NCBI GenBank assembly: GCA_910579155.1
Contig: CAJTTS010000059.1
Coordinates: 1-20,652 of the forward strand
DNA: 20,652 nt
DNA from: an uncultured Oscillospiraceae bacterium
Lineage (GTDB): Bacteria; Bacillota_A; Clostridia; Oscillospirales; Oscillospiraceae
Direction of reading: 5' to 3'
In this document: in pieces, positions 6,673 through 13,012 of the stretch
Numbering within the stretch: position 1 is the first letter of the stretch
Layout of the letters: each line of letters starts with the position of its first letter
Translations under genes and position numbers: made by a program
Notes under the pieces: generated by a model
Told to the model about the DNA's origin: nothing
The model's database searches: none
What the model saw: only the letters and a program-made list of their open reading frames with translations

Positions 6673-8198
6673 GAATCGCAGCGTATTGCCGGATATCGAC
6701 GGATAAGGAGGAGCAGAAAGACAGTCTGGCCCATCAAAAGGAGTTCTTTTTGGAGTATGCCCAGAGAAATGGATACGAGCTGTTCCGGCTGTACGCCGAT
6801 GAGGGGATCAGCGGGACGCGTTTGAAAAAACGCGTTGCGTTCCAGCGGATGATGGGGGACGCGCAGGCGGGTCTGTTTGAAATGGTGGTGGTCAAGGACG
6901 TCTCCCGGGTGGCCCGCAATACGGTGGACTTCCTGCAAAGCATCCGGGTGTTGAAGTCGATGGGCGTCAACGTGGTGTTTCTCACGGCCAACATGACATC
7001 CCTTGGAGACAGCGAGTTCATCCTGACTATCTTTGGAGCCATGGCCCAGGAGGAGAGCGGAAACCTGTCCAAGCGGGTGAAATGGGGGAAAAAGATCAAC
7101 GCCAGGAAAGGGCGCGTACCCCAGCGGATTTATGGGTACGACCGCATCGACAACTTTACGCTCCAAATCAACCCGGCGGAGGCGGAGGTGGTCCGGCGTA
7201 TTTTTGGGCTGTACCTGAACGAAGGGCTGGGGTGCCGGGCCATCAGCCTTGCGCTGAATGGGGATGGGGCCAAGACGAAGCTGGGCTGTGAATGGAACCC
7301 CCGCGCAGTCCAGAGGGTCCTGACGAACCCCATCTATTGCGGCCACTATGTCAACAATAAATACGAGGTGGAGGATTTTCTCACCGGACGTCAGGTGCGC
7401 ATTCCGGAGGAGCAGCACTTCCACCACGACAGGCCGGAGTGGGCGGTGGTCACTGAGGAGGAGTTCCGGCGTGCGCAGGCGCAGATGGAGGAGCGGGGGC
7501 AAAAATACCAGGCGTGTAAAGGACAATCAGCTCACACAAGATACAGCGCAAAGCACCTGTTCAGCACGCTGATTCAATGCGAACACTGCGGAAAATCGTT
7601 TTGCAGAAGAACCTATACCTACGTCCATACCAGGGTGTACTGGGCCTGTTCCACCAACAGCCAATCTGCCGCCAAGCAATGCGACAACCTTGTGAAGCTT
7701 GAGGAGGCTGAGCTGCTTGCGGAAATCAGAAACTATCTGGAATCGCTGGTTCAGGATAAGGACCGCTTCATCAGGGAGGTCCTCACGGAGGCGGAAAAGC
7801 GCTGCCCCGGCGCGGGGAAGGCGGCGGGGGCGGAGGACGTGGAGGGGAAACGGAAGCGGCTGGCCGCCAAAAAGCTGCGCTATCAGGAGATGTTCGCCAA
7901 CGACGTGATGACAATGGCGGAGCTGAGGGAAAAAACGGCTCAGATTGCCAAAGAGATGGCCGCGCTGGACGAACGCGCCACACAGTTTGACGCAGTCCAA
8001 ATGAACGTCGAAAAAAAGGCGGAGTGGTATCGGGGGGAGATCGAGCGGTTCCTGAGACTGGAGACGGCGGCTAACCCAGACTTGCGCAGACTCATAGACC
8101 ATATCAGCGTAAACAGGGAAGGAAGCGTGCGGATCATCATGAAAAAACTGGGGGATGGGGACGCGCGCCAAAACCTTCCAAGTTTGTGGCGGCAGTGA
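6669..8198 (+). CDS. Large serine recombinase (site-specific integrase)
   Basis: This 509-residue protein has three parts. The N-terminal resolvase domain (about 1-140) has YCRIS with nucleophile Ser10 and Arg8, DEGISGT (44-50) and DVSRVARN with the paired Arg80 and Arg83. The recombinase domain follows (about 150-285). A zinc ribbon uses Cys304/Cys307 (CEHC) and later cysteines near 327 and 338, followed by a long charged coiled-coil segment (about 340-470). It catalyses integration and excision between short attachment sites. The active-site residues are present and the frame is intact, so it may be functional. Its stop (8196-8198) lies within the right junction core, so the element ends at this gene. 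Translation is coupled to the 45-residue ORF upstream. Confidence 0.95.
   Translation: MRIAAYCRISTDKEEQKDSLAHQKEFFLEYAQRNGYELFRLYADEGISGTRLKKRVAFQRMMGDAQAGLFEMVVVKDVSRVARNTVDFLQSIRVLKSMGVNVVFLTANMTSLGDSEFILTIFGAMAQEESGNLSKRVKWGKKINARKGRVPQRIYGYDRIDNFTLQINPAEAEVVRRIFGLYLNEGLGCRAISLALNGDGAKTKLGCEWNPRAVQRVLTNPIYCGHYVNNKYEVEDFLTGRQVRIPEEQHFHHDRPEWAVVTEEEFRRAQAQMEERGQKYQACKGQSAHTRYSAKHLFSTLIQCEHCGKSFCRRTYTYVHTRVYWACSTNSQSAAKQCDNLVKLEEAELLAEIRNYLESLVQDKDRFIREVLTEAEKRCPGAGKAAGAEDVEGKRKRLAAKKLRYQEMFANDVMTMAELREKTAQIAKEMAALDERATQFDAVQMNVEKKAEWYRGEIERFLRLETAANPDLRRLIDHISVNREGSVRIIMKKLGDGDARQNLPSLWRQ
8185..8197 (+). repeat. Putative attR core
   Basis: TGTGGCGGCAGTG contains both candidate cores shared with the left junction. 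It lies at the 3' end of the recombinase gene and at the point where the 3' part of the interrupted gene resumes in frame. Confidence 0.6.
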
Positions 8199-8572
8199 AT
8201 TCCGTGGACCCCATCATTCTGAGCATGCGCCTGTCCGATCCCTGCGAGGCGCCGGCGTGCGCCTGTGGGGACGCCGCCGAGGTGCCCGCTGGTATCGCGG
8301 GGTGCTTCCCCGGGGAGCTGAACATGGGGGGCGAGGGGCGAAGGGTGTACGTCACCCTGGGCCAGTTCTCTATCATCCGCCTGGAGCGGGACAGCCAGCT
8401 TTTGATCCCCGCCTACGACTACTGCATGCCCAGCAAGGAGTGTACCGGCGGCAACGAGGAGGACCCCTGCGCCATTTTCCGCCAGGTGCAGTTCCCCACC
8501 GAGGAGTTCTTCCCGCCCAACACCATCGCGCCCCCGGAGGGCTATCAAGAGACCAAGAACTGCTGCATGTAA
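8186..8572 (+). CDS. 3' part of the split conserved clostridial gene
   Basis: The open frame runs from about 8186 to a TAA at 8570-8572, giving 128 residues if GTG at 8186 starts it. It resumes with VNSVDPIILSMRLSDPCE and contains VYVTLGQFSIIRLERDSQLL, which I recall as the C-terminal part of the same family as the gene at 3731. It has nine cysteines in about 125 residues and ends NCCM. No independent ribosome binding site is visible. GTG at 8195 overlaps the recombinase stop as GTGA, so low-level coupled translation is possible; otherwise it is a silent remainder. Joined to the 5' part it gives 275-276 residues. A terminator follows at 8596. Confidence 0.8.
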   Translation: MAAVNSVDPIILSMRLSDPCEAPACACGDAAEVPAGIAGCFPGELNMGGEGRRVYVTLGQFSIIRLERDSQLLIPAYDYCMPSKECTGGNEEDPCAIFRQVQFPTEEFFPPNTIAPPEGYQETKNCCM

Positions 8573-8595
8573 GCGGACTTGAGTCCGGAAATACC

Positions 8596-8627
8596 CGCCG
8601 CCCGCCTTTGGCGGGCGGCGCTTCTTA
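8596..8627 (+). terminator. Rho-independent terminator after the split gene
   Basis: CGCCGCCCGCC (8596-8606) and GGCGGGCGGCG (8610-8620) form a perfect 11-bp stem with a TTT loop, followed by CTTCTT. It was presumably the original terminator of the intact gene. Confidence 0.85.
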
Positions 8628-8643
8628 AATTTCCGTGAACTTC

Positions 8644-8672
8644 TTTTCATTCCGGGAAAAACGTGGTAAAAT
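8644..8672 (+). promoter_or_regulatory. Promoter of the murB-dnaE cluster
   Basis: TTTTCA (8644-8649) and TAAAAT (8667-8672) are separated by 17 bp, between the previous terminator and the murB start at 8710. The -35 is weak and the -10 good. It is the only plausible promoter I see for the whole cluster. Confidence 0.55.
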
Positions 8673-8709
8673 ATCAACACATCTATAACAGACCTGCTGG
8701 GAGGCCCCT

Positions 8710-9660
8710 ATGATGAATTGGAACGCCCTGCATGACCGCCTGCTCCAGGCGGCCCCGTCCCTGGAGCTGCGCCGGGATGAGCCCATGAGCCGCCACACCA
8801 CCTTTCGGGTGGGGGGGCCGGCAGCGCTGATGGCCCTGCCCAGGACGGTGGGGGAGACGAAGGCCGTGCTCAAGGCCGCCTATGAATTGAATATTGATCC
8901 CTTCTTTTTGGGTAACGGCTCCAACCTGCTGGTGTCCGGCAGTGGTTATGACGGTTTTGTGGTAAAACCGGGGGAACCATACAGCAGGGGGGAAGTCTAC
9001 GCCAACGAGCTGATGGCGGGGGGGGCCATGTCCCTCTCCCGGGCGGCAAACCTTGCGCTGGAGCACGGCCTCACCGGGCTGGAATGGGCGGCGGGGATAC
9101 CCGGAACGGTGGGGGGGGCCGTTGCCATGAATGCCGGGGCTTACGGCGGGGAAATATCCCAGGTCCTTCATCAGGTACACACTTTGGGCTATGATGGCCG
9201 TTTTGAGGTGTTTCGGAATGAGGAATGCGATTTTTCCTATCGCCATAGCGTCTTTTTGGATGAACAACATCTCATTTTAGAGGCGGTATTTATTCTGAAA
9301 CCCGGCGACCCGGCGGAGATCAAGGCCCAAATGGACGACTTTGCCCAGCGGCGGCGGGAGAAACAGCCGCTGGAATACCCCAGTGCCGGGTCTACCTTCA
9401 AGCGGCCCCCTGCGGTGGACGGACAGCCTGTCTACGCCGCCGCCCTCATCGATGGGTGCGGGTTGAAGGGCCTGACGGTGGGGGGGGCCCAGGTGTCGGA
9501 GAAGCACGCGGGCTTTATTGTCAATAAAGGCGGAGCCGCCTGTCAAGATATTGTTGAATTGATCGTCCGGGTGCGGGAACGGGTCTTCCAAGAGACCGGG
9601 ATCACCTTGGAGCCCGAGGTCCGTTACCTGGGAAGGGAGGGAGAAGGATGGAATTTCTGA
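8710..9660 (+). CDS. murB: UDP-N-acetylenolpyruvoylglucosamine reductase
   Basis: This 316-residue FAD enzyme reduces UDP-GlcNAc-enolpyruvate to UDP-MurNAc with NADPH, in cytosolic peptidoglycan precursor synthesis. The FAD-binding part shows TTFRVGGPA, LGNGSNLLVS and GIPGTVGGAVAMNAGAYGGE. The substrate domain has the short (type II) signature YPSAGSTFKRP with catalytic Ser228, and the closing LEPEVRYLG with catalytic Glu303. ATG codons at 8710 and 8713 are both possible starts; GGGAGG precedes. The 3' end overlaps rapZ by 13 bp, so the two are coupled. It is the first gene of the cluster running to dnaE. Confidence 0.96.
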   Translation: MMNWNALHDRLLQAAPSLELRRDEPMSRHTTFRVGGPAALMALPRTVGETKAVLKAAYELNIDPFFLGNGSNLLVSGSGYDGFVVKPGEPYSRGEVYANELMAGGAMSLSRAANLALEHGLTGLEWAAGIPGTVGGAVAMNAGAYGGEISQVLHQVHTLGYDGRFEVFRNEECDFSYRHSVFLDEQHLILEAVFILKPGDPAEIKAQMDDFAQRRREKQPLEYPSAGSTFKRPPAVDGQPVYAAALIDGCGLKGLTVGGAQVSEKHAGFIVNKGGAACQDIVELIVRVRERVFQETGITLEPEVRYLGREGEGWNF

Positions 9661-10511
9661 TCGTATCGGGGCTGTCCGGGGCGGGCAAGTCCACTGTCAT
9701 GTCCATTTTGGAGGACAGCGGCTATTTCTGTGTGGACAATCTGCCTCCGGTGCTCATCCCAAAGTTCGCGGAAGTCTGTTTGGCGGGCACCGGGTCCTAT
9801 GAGCGGGTGGCCATGGTGTGCGACATCCGGGGCGGCGAGAATTTCGACGGCCTGTTCGAGGCCATGGAAGCTTTGAAGTCTATGAAGTTCCAATATAAGA
9901 TTTTGTTTGTGGAGGCGGACGGCGAGACCATCATCAAGCGCTACAAGGAAACCCGGCGCAGCCATCCCCTGATGGAGGAGCTGGGCAGCCTGATCCGGGC
10001 GGTGGAGCATGAGCGGAGGGTGATGGAGCCGGTGCGGGCGAGGGCCGATTACATCATCAACAGCACCACCCTGCCGGTGCGCAAGCTGCGGGGGCAGGTG
10101 CTGGATATGTTTGCCCCCAACCGGAAAAGCACCAACGAAATGAGCGTGGCGGTTACCTCCTTCGGCTTCAAGTACGGCTTGCCGCTGGAGGCGGACCTGG
10201 TGTTCGACGTGCGTTTTCTGCCCAATCCCTTTTATGTGCAGGAGCTGCGGCCCCAGACAGGACTGGACAAGGGTGTGGCGGAATACGTGTTCAGCAACCC
10301 TGCCGCCCGGGAGCTGATGGAGCGGCTGCGGGGACTGATGGATTTCCTGCTGCCCCACTTCGTGGAGGAGGGCAAAAGCGCCCTGGTGATTGCCATCGGT
10401 TGTACCGGCGGACGGCACCGTTCAGTTGCGGTAACTCACGCCCTCGCCGAATACATCCAAAGCCTGGGCTTCGCCGCCGGCGAGACCCACCGGGACATGA
10501 CGAGGGCGTGA
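9648..10511 (+). CDS. rapZ: RapZ/YvcJ family nucleotide-binding protein
   Basis: This 287-residue protein has an N-terminal P-loop GLSGAGKST (residues 8-16) and the C-terminal motif GCTGGRHRS (about 251-259) of the family. In Escherichia coli RapZ is an RNA adaptor that controls glmZ decay and GlcN6P synthesis. In Bacillus the homologue YvcJ is a nucleotide-hydrolysing protein with a role in competence. The role here is therefore assigned only at family level. ATG at 9648 lies inside the end of murB, preceded by GGGAGGGAGAAGG. yvcK follows after two bases. The linkage to murB, yvcK and whiA is the conserved Gram-positive order. Confidence 0.95.
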   Translation: MEFLIVSGLSGAGKSTVMSILEDSGYFCVDNLPPVLIPKFAEVCLAGTGSYERVAMVCDIRGGENFDGLFEAMEALKSMKFQYKILFVEADGETIIKRYKETRRSHPLMEELGSLIRAVEHERRVMEPVRARADYIINSTTLPVRKLRGQVLDMFAPNRKSTNEMSVAVTSFGFKYGLPLEADLVFDVRFLPNPFYVQELRPQTGLDKGVAEYVFSNPAARELMERLRGLMDFLLPHFVEEGKSALVIAIGCTGGRHRSVAVTHALAEYIQSLGFAAGETHRDMTRA

Positions 10512-10513
10512 CC

Positions 10514-11512
10514 ATGGGCGAGTTGAAACGGCGTAAGGGCCCCGCCATTGTGGCTCTGGGCGGCGGGCACGGCCTGTCCGCCATCCTGCGCGGATTGAAA
10601 TTGTATACCGACGATTTGACCGCCATCGTCACCGTGGCCGATGACGGCGGCGGCTCGGGAATGTTACGGGAAGACCTGGGCATGCCCCCTCCCGGCGACA
10701 TCCGCAACTGCATGGAGGCGCTGGCGGACACCGAATCGCTGATGCAGCGGCTGTTGGCCTACCGCTTCCCGGACGGGCGTCTGGCAGGGCAGGCCTTCGG
10801 CAACCTGCTGCTTGCGGCGCTGGACGGCATCTCCGACTCCTTCGACCAGGCGGTGGGCCGGATGAGCGAGGTATTGGCGATCAGCGGGCGCATCCTGCCC
10901 GTGACCAATGACAGCGTGCAGTTGGAGGCCAGCTTTGACAACGGCACCAGCGTCCGGGGGGAGTCGAAAATCTCCGCCGCCAAAAAGGAGCAGAACTGCC
11001 GGATCCACCATGTGCGCCTGCTGCCGGAGCACACCCCGGCCCTCCCCGCCGCGTTGGAGGCCATCCGGGAGGCGGAGGTAATTCTGTTGGGACCGGGAAG
11101 CCTGTACACAAGCGTGATTCCCAATCTGCTGGTGGATGGTGTCTCCGAGGCTATCGCGGACAGCTCCGCGCTGAAAATTTATATTTGTAACATCATGACC
11201 CAGGACGGGGAGACCGAGGGCATGACAGCTCAGGACCACTTATCCGCCCTGCTGGAGCATGGCGGGCCGGGGCTGGTGGACCTGTGCCTGTGTAATTCCG
11301 ACCCGATCAGCCGGGAGCTGCTGGAGCGTTACTCCGCCGAGGATGCCCAGCCCATGGAGGTGGGTCGCCGGGAGGTGGAGCTGCTGGGGGCCGAGGTTGT
11401 ATACCGCCCGATGATGGATGAGGACTGCGGTTACGCCCGGCATTCCGGGATCAAGGTGGCACGGGCGGTGCTGGACCTCTACCAGCAGCGGGCGGACACC
11501 AAGATTTTTTGA
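10514..11512 (+). CDS. yvcK: YvcK/CofD-like protein (gluconeogenesis factor, UDP-sugar binding)
   Basis: This 332-residue protein has the family's N-terminal nucleotide-sugar binding loop GGGHG (16-20) and DDGGGSG (43-49), then PPPGDIRNC, LLGPGSLYTSVIPNLLV and CNIMTQDGET. YvcK proteins bind UDP-activated sugars and link central carbon flux to envelope synthesis. They resemble CofD but are not part of F420 synthesis. The open frame extends to 10400 inside rapZ; I choose ATG at 10514, two bases after the rapZ stop, with GAGGG upstream. A GTG at 10508 is an alternative. It lies between rapZ and whiA as in most Firmicutes. Confidence 0.94.
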   Translation: MGELKRRKGPAIVALGGGHGLSAILRGLKLYTDDLTAIVTVADDGGGSGMLREDLGMPPPGDIRNCMEALADTESLMQRLLAYRFPDGRLAGQAFGNLLLAALDGISDSFDQAVGRMSEVLAISGRILPVTNDSVQLEASFDNGTSVRGESKISAAKKEQNCRIHHVRLLPEHTPALPAALEAIREAEVILLGPGSLYTSVIPNLLVDGVSEAIADSSALKIYICNIMTQDGETEGMTAQDHLSALLEHGGPGLVDLCLCNSDPISRELLERYSAEDAQPMEVGRREVELLGAEVVYRPMMDEDCGYARHSGIKVARAVLDLYQQRADTKIF

Positions 11513-11530
11513 CGAAGGAAGTGAAGCGCC

Positions 11531-12427
11531 GTGGCCTTTTCCGCCGACGTGAAACAGGAGCTGTGCCGCCCGGCGGTGAACCGCAAATGCTGCGCCCGGG
11601 CAGAGGTCTACGGCATCCTGCTGTTCTGCGGGGCGTTCCATTCCCGTCAGGCCCGCATCGTGACCGAGTGCGGGGCGCTGAAGGAACGGCTGCCCGTCCT
11701 GTTCCGGAAGGCATTCAAGGTGTCTTTTGACCAGACCCCGGAGGCGGGGGAGGGGAAGGGAACCTTCCTCATCGAAGACCCGGCGAAATTAAAGACAATT
11801 TTTGAGGCCTTCGATCTGGACCAGGACGCCTCGGTGTCCCTGCACATCAACTTGGCCATGCTGGAGGAGGACCACTGCCGTACCGCCTTCCTCCGGGGGG
11901 CGTTTTTGGCGGGTGGGTCGGTGACCGATCCCATGAAGGGCTATCACCTGGAGCTGGCGACCTCCCACTACCACGTGGGGCGGGAGCTGCCCGCTTTGCT
12001 GCGGGAGGCGGGGTTCGAGCCCAAGGAAACCGACCGCAAGGGGAATCATGTGGTTTATTTCAAGCATTCCGACCATATTGAGGACTTCCTGACGTTTTTG
12101 GGCGCTCCGGTGTCCGCCATGGCGGTGATGGCCGCCAAAATCGAGCGGGACCTGCGGGGGAGCGTCAACCGTCAGGTGAACTGCGACAGCGCCAATCTGG
12201 ACAAGACGGTGGCGGCGGCAAGGGAACAGTTGGCCGCGATTGAGCGATTGCAGTGGGCCGGACGGCTGGATGCCCTGCCGGACAAGCTCCGGGAGGCGGC
12301 ACGGCTGAGGACTGAAAACCCGGAGTTGAATCTGGCCCAGTTGGGGGCGTTGTGCGATCCGCCGGTGAGCAAATCGGCCTTCAACCATCGTGTGAGAAAG
12401 CTGATGGAGCTGGCAGGGGGGGCATGA
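11531..12427 (+). CDS. whiA: WhiA-type DNA-binding regulator
   Basis: This 298-residue protein has an N-terminal LAGLIDADG-homing-endonuclease-like fold (motif LRGAFLAGGSVTDP, about residues 121-134) without nuclease function, and a C-terminal helix-turn-helix region (NLAQLGALCDPPVSKSAFNH). WhiA drives sporulation genes in Streptomyces. In Bacillus it influences cell division and chromosome segregation through a less defined route. The GTG start at 11531 is preceded by GAAGGAAGTG. The frame opens MAFSADVKQELCR, typical of the family. It is the fourth gene of the murB cluster, 18 bp after yvcK. Confidence 0.95.
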   Translation: MAFSADVKQELCRPAVNRKCCARAEVYGILLFCGAFHSRQARIVTECGALKERLPVLFRKAFKVSFDQTPEAGEGKGTFLIEDPAKLKTIFEAFDLDQDASVSLHINLAMLEEDHCRTAFLRGAFLAGGSVTDPMKGYHLELATSHYHVGRELPALLREAGFEPKETDRKGNHVVYFKHSDHIEDFLTFLGAPVSAMAVMAAKIERDLRGSVNRQVNCDSANLDKTVAAAREQLAAIERLQWAGRLDALPDKLREAARLRTENPELNLAQLGALCDPPVSKSAFNHRVRKLMELAGGA

Positions 12428-12431
12428 CCGC

Positions 12432-13004
12432 TTGAAACGAGAGACGTTTTATCTGCACAGCATCTTACCGCCGGCGGAACTGAGGGACAAGCTGGATCTG
12501 GAGGTTCGCGTCCAGAACAACCTGCACAAAAAGGAATGCAGGGCTGTTCTGAGGTGGAAGGATGAAAACCGGTTCAAAGTCTACAGGATGGATTATGAGG
12601 GCGGCTCCGGGGTATATGGCTCTGTGGGCGCGGGACACAAGCGGCTCTCTCTGAGCGCCAGCCTTGGGGAGAGCAAATATGTGGGTTTTTCTCCCGTGTA
12701 TTGCGGGCAGATTGTCCCTGATGGAACAGGCAGTGTGATTTACGGCCATTTCAGGCAGCTTTGGTGGGTGTGGTTGATTTGTGTTCTCATATATGGCGCG
12801 GGTTTTGTCACCTGCGTCGAAGCAAGACAATATTTAGTATACCTGGTTATTTTGGTTCTGGGCATGCCTATGATTCTAAGCTGTTTGCAACCGGAACGGG
12901 ACGAGTCCGCCGGAGCCCTGTGGGACATGCTGGAATATCTGGTGGCGACCGTTGATGGTCTGGCGATGGAAGAAGCAAGAGAAAACGAACAATCTGAGGA
13001 GTGA
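12432..13004 (+). CDS. Small membrane protein of unknown function
   Basis: This 190-residue protein has a polar, beta-rich-looking N-terminal domain (about 1-108) and two hydrophobic segments (about 109-128 and 134-152), then an acidic tail ending ENEQSEE. The stretch SPVYCGQIVPDGTGSVIYGH resembles, from memory, a Firmicute family in which such a domain precedes two helices; no function is known to me. The predicted start is a TTG four bases after the whiA stop, with a G-rich stretch as ribosome binding site, so the start is uncertain. Its stop overlaps an alternative dnaE GTG. Its position between whiA and dnaE is not part of the standard order I know. Confidence 0.75.
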   Translation: MKRETFYLHSILPPAELRDKLDLEVRVQNNLHKKECRAVLRWKDENRFKVYRMDYEGGSGVYGSVGAGHKRLSLSASLGESKYVGFSPVYCGQIVPDGTGSVIYGHFRQLWWVWLICVLIYGAGFVTCVEARQYLVYLVILVLGMPMILSCLQPERDESAGALWDMLEYLVATVDGLAMEEARENEQSEE

Positions 13005-13012
13005 AAACAGTG
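12996..13012 (+). promoter_or_regulatory. Ribosome binding site that decides the dnaE start
   Basis: GAGGAG (12996-13001) overlaps the upstream GTG at 13001, so that codon cannot use it. It is 8 nt from the GTG at 13010, which is therefore the better start. Confidence 0.7.

Larger units (their letters stand above)
4174..8197 (+). mobile_element. Putative serine-integrase element of about 4.01 kb interrupting a host gene
   Basis: The two halves of one gene are separated by about 4 kb that ends exactly at a large serine recombinase. Short sequences are shared at the two junctions: GGCAGTG at 4177-4183 and 8191-8197, or TGTGGC at 4174-4179 and 8185-8190. Either crossover removes a multiple of three bases (4014 or 4011) and restores an open frame without stops. 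Serine integrases typically use short core identities of this kind, with the integrase gene beside one attachment site. The cargo is a zinc-ribbon gene, an aldehyde dehydrogenase and a 45-residue ORF. No transfer, replication or phage structural genes are present, so it is probably a non-conjugative element or a degraded remnant. The boundaries are inferred from the interrupted gene. Confidence 0.75.
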
